Below are positions 1-11,510 of a stretch of DNA of 64,000 bases, in pieces. The notes under the pieces were generated by a model. That model saw only the letters and a list, made by a program, of their open reading frames with translations, ran no database searches and was not told the DNA's origin. The stretch lies in the NCBI GenBank assembly GCA_949358305.1, contig OX442317.1, positions 4,716,186-4,780,185 on the forward strand. Direction: 5' to 3'. The translations under genes were made by a program, and so were the position numbers. The first letter of the stretch is position 1, and every line of letters starts with the position of its first letter. Source of the stretch: Strigamia acuminata. Lineage: Eukaryota; Arthropoda; Chilopoda; Geophilomorpha; Linotaeniidae.

Positions 1-375
1 TGTTCCGCCAGTCACGATCAAATGTGTTCCTGTTTACGAGGACCGAGTAAAATTATATTTAAAAATAATTAAAAATCCAGTAAATACGAATATATCACTC
101 GGATTTAGTGCGACCAGTGTAAAAAGGCTCCGATCGGTGTTTATTACCAGAACAAGCACGAAATTCTGTGCAGGAGATGTTTTAAGAGACTCCTCGTCCG
201 CTGCCAAAGAAAGGGTCCGATGGAACGAACCGATCGATGCGAATCGTTCAAGAAAGTTCGCGATTGTTCGTTCTGCCACGATCATCAAGGAGCGACGGCG
301 GCGGTGTGGACCAAGCCCATTTCGTTGCTTCATAGGCAACAAGTGCTCGAGACATATTTCAATAAATACTTTTGA
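1..375 (+). CDS. 3' end of a Cys-rich zinc-binding protein gene (partial)
   Basis: Two terminal coding exons are visible, 1-46 and 109-375 (TGA at 373-375), separated by a 62-bp GT-AG intron (47-108). Joined, they give about 104 residues with a CxxC...CxxC arrangement (CDQC, then CRRC, about 14 residues apart), followed by further Cys residues and a CSFCHDH segment. This resembles a B-box, ZZ or treble-clef zinc module, but I do not recognise the family. The gene begins left of the window, so its full size and function are unknown. It ends tail to tail with the FAD synthase gene, about 160 bp from that gene's stop codon. The reading frame, splice sites and Cys pattern support real coding sequence; the zinc-binding role is inferred. 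Confidence 0.5.
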
Positions 376-532
376 TGTACATTTCTTTTTAATTGTTTAA
401 ACATTTAAAACAGTCTGTTTTTGTTTAATTTGATTAAAATAGCTTGTTTTTGCATCAAATTAAGTTCATTTATTTCTATATAATTTATTACATTTTTTTT
501 AAAGACAAATTCATCACCTAGAAATGTTTTAA

Positions 533-3165
533 TCAAGATAACCGACCTCGCCGTTCTTCATCTACTTCTTGTAACTCGTAGGCTGGTCGGTATTGGACAA
601 AACCGTGGTCGTCTGTGTATTGTAACCTCGGATTGGGTAGTGTATCATCCATATGCCCAATTGATGTGTAACTACGAGTAAAAAAAAATTAACTACAAAT
701 TGATTTTTAACAGTAGAAATTGATTTTTAACAGTAGAAATTGATTTTTAAAAGCAAAAATTGATTTTTAAAAGCAAAAATTGATTTTTAAAAGCAAAAAT
801 TGATTTTTAAAAGCAAAAATTGATTTTTAAAAGCAAAAATTGATTTTTAAAAGCAAAAATTGATTTTTAAAAGCAAAAATTGATTTTTAAAAGCAAAAAT
901 TGATTTTTAACAGCAAAAATTAATTTTTAAAAGCAGAAATTGATTTTTAAAAGCAGAAATTGATTTTTAACAGCAAAAATTGATTTTTAAAAGCGGAAAT
1001 TGAATTTTAAGAGGAAATAATAGCATTTTTGAATTTAAAAAACATCATTTTTATCTTACCCTTTATCATATAATTCACAGTAAGGTAAGTACAGTGTCCG
1101 AATAAATTCCCACACGTCATCGTACTGCCAATCTAATATAGGTGACACACGAACAAATTTAGGCCAATCAGAATCAGTGTCTTGAAACGGCAATGCATTA
1201 GCTGCAAGAATAAAAATCACGTTTAACAATATTAACATCTAAGAATAAAATTCTCAATATAATCTAATTAACCAGAATGCGGATCGCTTCTACGCGTTCC
1301 CATAATCGCTACAGTGGTGTCAGAATGACACGTTTTCATCTGTTTCAACGCATCCTTAACCGATCCAGTCAGAATCGTCAGATCGAAGTCGTAACGCGTA
1401 GTTGACTCTTGGACGAATTGCTCGACTTGCGGAAACGGCGATTTATCGCGAATGTAAAGGATCCTCAGCTTCCGATCTTGCAACAAGCGATTTCGCTGAG
1501 CTACCACGTAAACCAGGTGCAAGAGAACGGTGCAGTCTTTCCCGCCGTTAAAACTAACGCACACTTCAGGTAACCTATAAAAAAATGCAAAATATTACCA
1601 ATAATTACAATTAATAATTTAATAAAAACTCGCTTGAATTTTGTAAAACATTCTTCCAAAATGGAAATGGAATGTTGCACATTATCGACTAACGACTTAT
1701 TTTTACACGTTGCTAAAAAGCAATCGATTTTAGCCGTGATGTTCGTAATGGGATCGGCGTCGTAATTAATCAGCACACCTTAAAAAAATTTTAAAAATTA
1801 TTTTTTTAAATCAATTAATTTTTTTTTTTACCGTTTTGCAATTTCTCTGCGAAAAAACGTTCGGCCTCTGCGATCGCCTTTTCTTGTTTGGATTCCATCG
1901 TTATTTTCACTTTGTAGTAACTGTGATTCAAGATGGGATACGATCCAAAAAGCGTATCGTTTTTAAATTTTGCTACAGCTTCGTTTATTACGGCAGTTAT
2001 ATCAATTTCACGCAGATTGATGTAAATCTCTCTGCAGCAGGGCTGAAACTCTGGATGACTGAACAAATCCTATTTGAAAAACAGGAAAAAAACATCACCA
2101 GGTGTTTTATTCATATAAAAACACACGTTTTTATACGGAAACTCGTGCCTGTCAAGACTATTATTCAAATTTTCGCACGGTTTTCCTTGACATTACCTTT
2201 CCAACGTAATTAAATAATTTCTCCAACAAGTACGGAACTCCTGGAAAAACGTACACGTTTCGCACGCAGACTATTGGGAATGAAACTCGATTGCCTTTCG
2301 ATTGGTCCGATCTATAAAACAGCCTAGTTGACGCAGGAACCTATTTTTTTTTAAACAGAAAATTGATTACACGTTATTGACTTTGATTGGGTAACAGTTT
2401 TCACCGTTGCCAGTTTTAATGCTGGGTCATCCTCATCCGCAGTGTTTATTTTAAAAAAATTCTTAACTAATGTTTCTAATTCTGGATGGATATGTAGTGG
2501 CTCGTTAAACGCTTTTGCTATTCCTATTTCAAAAGAATATTTGAAAAAATAAAAATAATATCATTTTTGAGGACATTTTACTATAAATATTTTTTTTTAT
2601 ACCTTCAAAAGTTACATCATCATGTGTAGGACCAATTCCTCCAGATGTGAGGACGTATTGATATTTTAGCGAGAAGTTTTGAACCTCTGATGCAATCACG
2701 TCCACATCATCTCTGATAATACTAATCTGTTCGGCAAAAATTGATTTCATTAATAAAAAAAAATAAATAATTGACTTTTTCGGAACTTACCCGTTCTACA
2801 CGAACCCCTAATCGATATAATTTATTGCACAGAAAGTTGGAATTGGAGTCAGGCACTTGTCCTTTAATTATTTCGTCCCCTATGACTAAAAACAGATTTT
2901 TTATTAAAAATAAAATTAAAAGTAAGCGATTTGATTATTTAATTTAAAAATACTTACTAATAATGCCAGCATTTGGTATCGTTATATTAGAATTTGCATC
3001 TGTACTCATGGTTTCAAACCGTGCGATGACATTGCGTGATAAAGCATTAATTTGTTTATTCAGACGAATAGAAATATTAAAAAATCTGCGAAATCCCATC
3101 TTGGGACGCCATTTTGTGGTGATCGTCCACGTTTTCACATTTTTTGTTGAGTTGACGTCATTCAA
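533..3165 (-). CDS. FLAD1: FAD synthase (FMN adenylyltransferase with MoCF-like N-terminal domain)
   Basis: Ten coding exons on the minus strand: 3165-2958, 2885-2791, 2726-2603, 2523-2405, 2340-2197, 2069-1832, 1778-1634, 1574-1273, 1201-1060 and 671-533, giving 551 residues (human FLAD1 is 587). The N-terminal half is the molybdopterin-binding-like domain ([23 protein letters not shown]). The C-terminal half is the PAPS-reductase-like FAD synthase domain, with the [14 protein letters not shown] nucleotide loop, [25 protein letters not shown] and a final YRPAYEL segment. The enzyme adenylates FMN with ATP to make FAD. The intron after exon 7 is GC-AG (GCGAGT donor at 1633-1628), which is needed to keep frame. 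The first Met is followed by a basic, acid-poor stretch ([15 protein letters not shown]), so a mitochondrial form is possible; a second start lies at MSTDANS. The last intron holds a 20-bp tandem array. Confidence 0.93.
681..1012. repeat. 20-bp tandem array in the last FLAD1 intron
   Basis: About sixteen near-identical copies of a 20-bp unit, TGATTTTTAAAAGCAAAAAT, with A/C and A/G variants at both ends. It fills most of the 388-bp intron 1059-672, far longer than the neighbouring introns. The central copies (about 745-905) are identical, which suggests recent expansion. Confidence 0.97.
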
Positions 3166-3858
3166 TGTCGTAATGGCGGCTTTCTGAGAACCCTGCTAAT
3201 GACTATAATTTAGCCACTTTTTACTTTCAGCCTAGTCATTCCTTTTATTGCCCCAATCATCAAAATTTTAACAGAAATAAATAAAAAAAACACTGGAATT
3301 GTACAACTTGACATTAATTTTATTACATAAAAAGGAGACACTTAAATTCACTTGTTTGAGTCCATAATAAAACTTGACTGTAGTTCAAATTTGATACTAC
3401 AAAAAAATCGTATAAATCTTACATAAATGGCAAACCTTTGTACAAATAAGTACCATAAAAGAATTTTCGTAACAGATAATAACGGTCTACGTCTGTAAAA
3501 TAAAAAATCTTTTATGAGCATTTCCAAGTCAAAACTTCAAAAAACAAAACGCCGTTGAAAAATTAGCATTCTTTTTGTTAGTTACAATTCGTAATTCCTT
3601 CAAATTTGTTTAAATCAAAAAGCTTCCAAAAATCCTTCAAACATGTATAGTACATTTTCCCCCGTCGAATTTCCAAAAACTTAATTCTTATGTCAAAAAT
3701 AAGGATGCGAAAAAAGAGAGAGAAAAAAAATAATAATAACAACATTCTAAAAGACCATACGGAAAACTTTCAATTCAAATTAAATTTAAAAATTAGTTTT
3801 CGTTATTCACTGGTCCAATTACCAATTTAACAAAAGAAAAGTAATAATTAAATGTTCG
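3166..3858. other. Intergenic: FLAD1 promoter side and ZnT1 3' UTR
   Basis: No coding sequence recognised. The right part should be the 3' UTR of the zinc transporter and the left part the FLAD1 5' region, which carries an ATGGCGGC element near 3173. The rest is AT-rich low-complexity DNA. Confidence 0.6.
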
Positions 3859-5716
3859 CTAAGTGGAAGTCTCTCTTTCTTGGACCACACCGGTCGGCGG
3901 AGTCTGTTGATTGGTTAAACTACCGCACTCCATCGCAGACGGCAAATCGAACGTCCCTGAACCTTCGCCGCCCGTCCAACCGTTCGCGTTTATCGACCGT
4001 TGACGGCAATCGTTTTCGATTCCGTGCGTCGATGCGTGCGGCGAGTCTTTGGTGGGCCCGCAACACGTCGAAGCGATACACTTTTTATTCGGTGGACAAT
4101 CCAGCATACAATCCACGGCGTCGACATCGTCCTGATACTAAAAAAGATTAATACTTTTAAATCTACTTTCTATTTCCTAGTCAATCATTTACTTCTACAA
4201 ATTCAGGTTGAATGGTAGTGGAATGAATTCCTTCATTATGAAAAAATTCTTTAACTTTTTCGGCTATACGCATGTAATCCGCTAAATTTCTACAGCGTAT
4301 ATGCGCCGAAGCAATTATTCGATCACCGGCCAATTGCCACACGTGGAATTCGTGCACAGCAAGAACTCCGTCAATCTATTGCGAACAAAAAACAAATTAA
4401 TCAATGATTTAAATCACTAGAACTAACAAAAACTAAATTAATCAATGAATTAAATCACTAAAACTAACAAAATCCTAATTAATTAATGAATTAAAACATA
4501 AAAACTAACAAAAGCCAAATTAATCAATGAATTAAATCACTAGAACTAACAAAAACCTAATTAATCAATGAATTAAATTCCTAAATCGAACAAAATAATT
4601 TTATCTAAACCTGTCGCAGTAATTTTTCTTGAATGGCATCTACTTGAATATGTGTGGGGACAGTTTGAAGCAAAATAAGAGCAGATTCTAAAACTAAAAA
4701 CAAAACATTAATTTAAAAAAAATAAAAATTTCAATAGAACCTTACGCAATGGCCACGTTGATTTCATTATAAGGATAACCATAACAATACTAAAAAAAAA
4801 AAAATTAAAAAATCATTCATTTTTATTTCTTTACAAAATAATCAATTTCCGAATACCTAAGTGAAGGATCCACATAATCTTTGTATTCCCAATCGGTCAT
4901 CCAGATGACTAAGGCACTGATAATTACGATAACTGACCCAAGTGCATCGGCCAAAACGTGCAAAAACACCCCGCGCATATTTAAACTAGAACCGGTCGAG
5001 TGTTCTTCCGCCGCTTTCTGTTGTTTTTTATTCGCTTTGTGTTTGTGTTTCCCCCTCAGCGAACTGGTCGGCGAGTAGGGGTCCTCGTTGTCGTTAATTT
5101 CGTCCTCTTCGCCCATCATTTCATTGATCTTTGCAACGTGCGGATGATGTGAATGACTAGATCCGTGACCTGAATCAAATTAAAACGACAATAATAAAAA
5201 ATTCAATCCGGTTCAACTCAATTAATTCCAATTAGACGCGGAAACACTTACGATGAAACAGCGCCAGCCCGACAATATTGACGAGCAGCCCCATCGCACC
5301 GACGTAGAGAATTAATTCCGGTTGATGAATAGTCTCGATTTCATAAAACCGTTTCAGAGATTCCACTAAAATAGAGAAACAAAGCGCCACGAGAAACACT
5401 GCATTCACCAATGCGCCCAGCACTTCAGCACGTGCCCAACCAAACGTGTTTTTCGACCACTTCCGAGGCGACATCTGAAACAAAAATCAAATTAAATCAA
5501 ATTAAATTCAATTAAATCAAGTTAAACATCCCAACTCACCTTCACAGACAAAAAAGCAACGATTAACGCTGCCACGTCGGACAGCATGTGAAAAGAATCG
5601 GCCACGAGGGACATGGAATTCGTCATGTAGCCCACGATTATTTCCACGAGGAAAAAACTCGCCGTCAAACAAAACATACTCAACAGTCGGCATTTTTTAC
5701 CGGTGTAGCGGCCCAT
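3859..5716 (-). CDS. SLC30A1: ZnT1-type zinc exporter (cation diffusion facilitator, SLC30A1/A10 clade)
   Basis: Seven coding exons: 5716-5540, 5474-5252, 5169-4857, 4789-4746, 4687-4611, 4375-4193 and 4137-3859, giving 431 residues. It has six predicted membrane helices. The zinc-site HxxxD pairs are present in TM2 (H43/D47) and TM5 (H204/D208). A His-rich loop lies between TM4 and TM5 (HGSSHSHHPH, then GKHKHK, residues 135-177). The C-terminal cytoplasmic domain begins at about TVPTHIQVDAIQEKLLR and includes GVLAVHEFHVWQLAGDRIIASAHI. The C-tail is Cys-rich (DCMLDCPPNKKC...TCCG). The family exports Zn2+ from the cytosol, usually at the plasma membrane, as a dimer. A 5' UTR intron is likely (acceptor 5739-5738, donor 6009-6004). 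Two metal-response-like elements lie just upstream. Assignment to ZnT1 rather than ZnT10 rests on overall similarity. Confidence 0.92.
4396..4600. repeat. 41-bp tandem repeat in a ZnT1 intron
   Basis: Five copies start at 4396, 4437, 4478, 4519 and 4560, exactly 41 bp apart. Each begins ATTAATCAATGAATTAAAT or a close variant and ends with an ACTAACAAAA-type segment. The array lies in the intron between the exons ending 4611 and starting 4375. Confidence 0.95.
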
Positions 5717-6003
5717 TGCTTCGATTGTTTAATTATCTGAAACGAGAATTCAAAAATTACGACATTTTATCGTTTTTCTTTCCCTCGTTTATTCGGGTCT
5801 AAATTTGTATTTACTTTTTTGTTGGGTTGGGGGTCGAGAAGGGTAATTTTTAGGTTTTTTTGTTTTAGGTCCTTTGTTTCGTTTCGTGGGCCACGATATG
5901 TTATGTGTTTGGTCACGTTTTTGGGAATTTTATCAGTTGATTTTTTTTTTTTTTATCTCCTGATTCTGACATTTATCTTTCTGTGTTTTTGTGTTCAGTT
6001 TTC

Positions 6004-6320
6004 ACTCACCCGCTGAGAATTCGCTTTCCGTTCTTATCGGAGCGACAATTTCGTCGATGGTGAGATAAGACCGCGCGTCGTGTTCTTGGAATTTCGGGAG
6101 TAGCGAATAAACTTTCGTTTCGGTCAGGTAGGAACTTGGGAATTTTTCTATTTTGCACGCAGCACTTCACTTTGCACACAGCACAACGAGAAATTCAAAT
6201 TTTTCCACGTTTTCGATCCCAATCGCATTCTAATTGGCTTAGATCGCTGCTCGAACGTACCTTAACCTCCGTGATCCATGGTAATCGATTGAATACTGGC
6301 AAAAATGAATACAAATGTTA
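6004..6320 (-). promoter_or_regulatory. ZnT1 5' UTR exon and promoter with two metal-response-element-like sites
   Basis: A GTGAGT donor at 6009-6004 reads on the minus strand and fits a non-coding first exon spliced to the acceptor before 5737. Upstream, TTGCACGCAGCAC (core TGCACGC at 6154-6160) and TTGCACACAGCAC (core TGCACAC at 6173-6179) are near-perfect direct copies. Both match the MTF-1 core TGCRCNC. ZnT1 is a classical MTF-1 target in mammals and flies, so zinc-responsive transcription is a reasonable inference. The start site is not known. Confidence 0.55.
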
Positions 6321-6437
6321 AATATATAACTAAATTTGCTCTATTTTCACTATTTTCATAGAGAACATCATCTGATAGCCGCCATTTCACGTTTCACGTG
6401 ATTGGATAAGATTAGAAGCTGCGGGTGTAGTCTGGTG

Positions 6438-6470
6438 TCGATTCCTAAAAGTAAAACTTTTAGGAATCGA
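6438..6470. repeat. Perfect 14-bp inverted repeat (hairpin)
   Basis: TCGATTCCTAAAAG (6438-6451) is followed by a 5-base loop and CTTTTAGGAATCGA (6457-6470). It lies between the 5' region of ZnT1 and the 3' end of the Pvf gene. No mobile element is evident around it. Confidence 0.9.
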
Positions 6471-6839
6471 ACAAACGTTATCAACATCTGGAATTCCCAC
6501 CGAAAGAAAAAAAGTAAACAAAAACAAACAGCCGAGGGAAAGTGTACAAATTTTTTTATTACAATTTCATGAATAAATAAAAAAACTAAAAAAAAAAACT
6601 ATTTACAATTTTCCCTCACTAATCAAAATTACTGGAACAAAAAAACATGATTATTTCGGTGCAAAAATGTGAATTTACAAAATAGTATCCGTGTTGCTTA
6701 GCAACAATAATTTCCAAAATAAATGCATATTACAGTTTCACCCATAATATTTATATTTATATAAAAAAAATCAAATCAGGTAACAATTCCATTACTACTA
6801 TAAACAGACCTTAAGTTTTACACGTTAGAAAAATAATAT
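6471..6839. other. Intergenic / Pvf 3' UTR
   Basis: AT-rich sequence following, on the minus strand, the Pvf stop codon at 6840. No additional gene recognised. Confidence 0.6.
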
Positions 6840-7860
6840 TCATTTAAAAAATAACAAACAATTCAATAGTAAAATGCACAAAAGCCAAACTAAATCCAGC
6901 ACAAGTTTCTCGCCGGCTCTGGACACTGTGCTCTCTTGTTTGCGCGGTTTCGGTTGAACTCTTTTCCTTCTCCTGCAAGTGCATTGCGTGTGATTGACAA
7001 ACGACAAGGCCTCGATTTTTCCTTCCGACGTCACTGCAGGCCCTTTTCCATCATTCACCAAACTGACCACGTAAAAATACAAAACAATCCTTCGTTTTCT
7101 GCTATAGGCGCACGTTGTTAGCGGGTCGTCGCAACATCCGGCATCCGTGCCGCACCGATGTAACACGATACAACTTGGGACGAAACGTTTGAATGCGTGC
7201 GGGTGAACATTTTGCACCTTGAAGACCTGCAAATTTAAAAAATAAATAAATAAAAATTAATATTTTACAACATTTTTTAATTTTTAAAATTTATTTTTAA
7301 AAATCAAGTTATTTTTAGTTTTTTCCCGGGGTTTATCGCGATAAGGTAAAAATAAAAAACACCGCAATCAAATCAAACTTGCGCGCACTTTTTCTTATTT
7401 CGTTTGCATACATTACTTGATTACTTCCGCCTTTCGAGCCGCTGACCACGTGGGTGTGTGTAACACATCCAAGGACGTGCTGAGACACAATAACGAGGAA
7501 ATGATGAAACGGAAAATTAATTCCCGTTATTACGAAACAAAATAATAAAATATAATTATTACCTAAACAAATATCCATTAAATAACTCTTTTCTTTTTGA
7601 CTACCCCCAAAAGCGCTCTAACCACACTTGTTGTGATGGGGTTACTATAGAAACGACCGTGATTATTTTTGTTTCTATACCTTGGGCCTCGGTTGAGCGC
7701 AGCGGACCGCTTTCCCGTTGCGGAGCACGTTTTCCCTAGCCAATATCGAGGTTTCGGTTAAATTAATTTCTCTCGTTTCGCTCGTCTTCAAGTTCGGAGT
7801 CACGAGTTGACATTCCGCACTAATCACCAACGTTACCACAAAAACCACCAATACCACCAT
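6840..7860 (-). CDS. Pvf: PDGF/VEGF-like growth factor (Pvf) with hydrophobic C-terminal tail
   Basis: Two coding exons, 7860-7681 and 7226-6840, joined in phase 0, give 188 residues. The start was chosen at ATG 7860 because it opens directly on a signal peptide (MVVLVVFVVTLVISAEC). The eight core cysteines of the PDGF/VEGF cystine knot are visible: C54 (RCAQPRPK), C79, C85, C91, C92, C99, C142 and C144. They end in the classical NHTQCTC strand followed by a basic patch (RRRKRVQPKPRK). Two N-glycosylation sequons are present (N33, N138). The family consists of secreted dimers that activate receptor tyrosine kinases (Pvr). Two oddities stand out. The RCGTDAGCC loop is three residues longer than the usual CGGCC. 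The chain also ends in about 20 hydrophobic residues (LVLDLVWLLCILLLNCLLFF), suggesting a membrane or GPI anchor. Confidence 0.85.
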
Positions 7861-8763
7861 AGTCACGCACAGTCTCCGTCCACAAATAGCTCCCAACTGA
7901 TGCAATGGACTCGGAATGCTAAAAGGGGAAAAGCCCACGCTCGTATTCCAACTCCATTCAATTGGTTAAATTTTTTAGTCACCGAAAAAACCGGTCCTAG
8001 CCTCGGCCAATGATTGCCGAAACCGAAAGCTCGTTGTAAGCCTTTTGTGGTTATGTTTTATTAGCACCTGCTTCGAGGCTGCTTTTTAATATGTGGGAGT
8101 TTTTCCCTTGCTAGGGTGTTGAATAAATCGGATGTTTTTTTTGAAAGATGGTTTTTAGAAGGTCGTTTTAGCTAAATGGAAATAAATATGTTCAATAAAA
8201 GAAATTATTTGAAACGGATAGTACAGGGGATTTTTATTTTGGCCCGAGCAGACGAAATTCTACGTATTGTGACGTCATTTCGTCCGAAATGATGAAAAGG
8301 AACGGTATTAAGAAATGGCGACGAATTTGTTTATTTTTCAAGTATTTTAATATAGACGTCCTTTTTCTTTTATTTTTTTTTTCACATACATCCATCACCT
8401 TAAAAAGCGAGCTTTTAATTATTTTTATACAAACATACTTATCAAAAAACAAAAATCACTCAATAATTAACCAGGATATTGTGTATTCTTATTTGAAATT
8501 CTCAACATACAAAAAAAATGGGCGATCTAATAAATAAAGTTAAATCATAATAGAATCTAATATTTTTCTTATCGCTGCATTTCGTCAACATGAATAAATG
8601 ACTAAATGAAAATTAATTATTTTTATATACCTTTTCTTTTTATTTTAAATTAAAATTTATTTTCATTTGTTGTTTTGAAGTGCATTAGATAACCTAATTA
8701 AATCAACACAAAAAAAAAATAAAAATAAATTAAAAATAAAAATAAATTATTTACAAATTAAAA
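7861..8763. other. Intergenic: Pvf promoter side and ARL1 3' UTR
   Basis: No gene supported. It contains a CRE palindrome TGACGTCA (8270-8277). The right-hand part is AT-rich and should be the ARL1 3' UTR. I searched it for a terminal ARL1 exon and found none. Confidence 0.55.
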
Positions 8764-9594
<831 letters not shown>

Positions 9595-9948
9595 TTTCAG
9601 AAGAAAACCGCAGTTAATTGTAACGATTCAGCCCCAGATACTCATTCGTTCGCGTCAGCGGCAATATGGCCGCGCCGGCCGGAAGTGACATTTAATCCAA
9701 CCGGTGTTATCAATTCGTCTAAAATTCTTTTTAAAAACTATAATATAAAAGTTCTTAATTATCCAAAAAAAAAACTAAAAAAATTAAAACTAAAAGTAAT
9801 TATACCCGCGTCGAATTCAAACATTTTAAAATAAGTCGTATCAGTTGCTACGCGCTACGGCGCTTGAGAAAACGACTTTGATGGCCAAGCGAGAGAACAA
9901 GCAGCCGCCAAAACCGCAGATTAAAACGTGAAATAAAAACGAGCAAAA

Positions 9949-11348
9949 ATGTCTGGAAGAGCGCAACTATTTATCGGTCGACTCAGTAAAGACACTCGGG
10001 TTCGAGACCTGGAAGAAGTTTTCGAAAGATACGGACGATTACTGAGATGCGACATTAAATATGGTGATTTGTTATTATTTTGTGCATTCGAATTTTATTC
10101 ATCATTTCTTCATTTTTTTTTTCGGACAGGAACAGGAATGGGTGAGAAAAAATTAAAAACCTCCAAAAATAAATAAAAACAAATAAATAAATAAATAAAA
10201 TTTCCTACAATACCAGCTTATGCATTCGTTGATTATGACGACCGCCGAGATGCTGAGGTATAACATAAAACATTTGTTTTTGACCATTCTCGTTGATTTA
10301 CGTTAAGCCTTTTATTTCTAGATTTAAATTAACGAAGTGTATAATTTATTTGTATAAATCCTTTTTTTTGCGAATGACAATATGCATTTTTTGCTCCCGA
10401 ACAGCGAGGCTACCCGGAGTCATGACTAATTTATCGTATCAGGTGACCAAGGCTAAACCGAGTTAACAAATTAATAAATTCATCTCCCAAGCGATTTAAT
10501 TGTGCAGATATTTTGTAATTTATTCGCAAAAATCCGTCAAGTTAATTGGTTTAGCCTATCACCCGACACGAGACAGGTTTCCGCCATTGCAATGCCAGCC
10601 GGTCGAGCCGGTAGCCCGAGCTAGACCTAGCCCGGACCGAACCCGCTTCAGACCGGACTACAGTATGTCCCCAAAGTTGAAAATGATCTAAAGTGTTTTT
10701 GTAACCGAAAAAAAATTAATTTAGACTAAAAAAAAAAATTTATATATATATTTAAAGTTAAAAGTTTAAAAGTTAACAAAAAAAAATTTTAAATCGACAA
10801 ATAACATTGTTTTCTTGATTTCCCAGGATGCAATAAAATATGAGAATGGCAGAGAAGTCAGGGGACAAAGTATCGTCGTGGAATGGGCCAGAGGACCATC
10901 GTACAGACCTGCGGTATTCATTTTAAAAATTTAAAATTTTTTAAAAAAATACACATTTTATTGAAAAAATGTATTTTTTTTGTGTATAAATGATATTTTG
11001 TACAGTTGTACGATGAATGTTACCGTTGTCACCGCAACGGACACTGGGCGAGAGACTGTCCAGAACTAGAGCGAGATCGCTACAAATATCGTAACCGGTC
11101 GGAATCCCGTTCCAGGTCTCATTCCCGTGGAAGGTGAATTAATCTGCTCAACAATCTTCGTGGTTTTTTTAATTTTCGCGCTTTTCAGGTCCATTAGCCG
11201 GTCGCGGTCGAGCATTCACGCGTGTTACGGGGGAGGAAAACGGCATTATCGCAGCAGCCATTCCCGCAGTTACGATCGAAGTCGTTCGTGGTCTTTGAGT
11301 CAAAGCCCGGATCGAGGTTTCAGCCGAAGTCGCAGTCGTCACCGGTGA
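9949..11348 (+). CDS. Serine/arginine-rich splicing factor with RRM and CCHC zinc knuckle
   Basis: Exons 9949-10063, 10130-10141, 10217-10257, 10827-10913, 11006-11133 and 11189-11348 give 180 residues. The N-terminal RRM has RNP2 LFIGRL and RNP1 YAFVDYDD, and a DAEDAI helix like SRSF1/SRSF4 proteins. A zinc knuckle follows (CYRCHRNGHWARDC, CX2CX4HX4C), then an RS domain rich in RSRS/SRSR. SR proteins bind exonic enhancers and recruit the spliceosome in the nucleus. Combining an SRSF1/4-like RRM with one knuckle resembles SRSF7/X16 and RSZ-type proteins. The 12-nt second exon inserts GTGM in the loop before RNP1; skipping it keeps frame, so both forms could exist. It shares a promoter region with ARL1. 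Confidence 0.87.
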
Positions 11349-11510
11349 AACCAAAACGTGGCACGAAATAATAAGATTGTTGGGACAACATTCCATTTTC
11401 CCCATTCAAATCTTTATTTACATTTTGCTAACGCGTGAGAATTGACAATACAGTGAATAAAGTTTGCCATTTTAATTTGCGCGAGTGTTTTCTCAGTTTT
11501 TTGACCCGTT

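Noticed and set aside
7333-7578. Minus-strand frame between the two Pvf exons
   Set aside because: Joining exon 1 directly to exon 2 restores the PDGF motif in phase 0. Including this frame would break the knot spacing.
10500-10691. 63-codon frame in the SR-factor intron
   Set aside because: It lies in a 569-bp intron. The Pro/Arg-rich end looked interesting, but no splice sites connect it and the RRM is complete without it.
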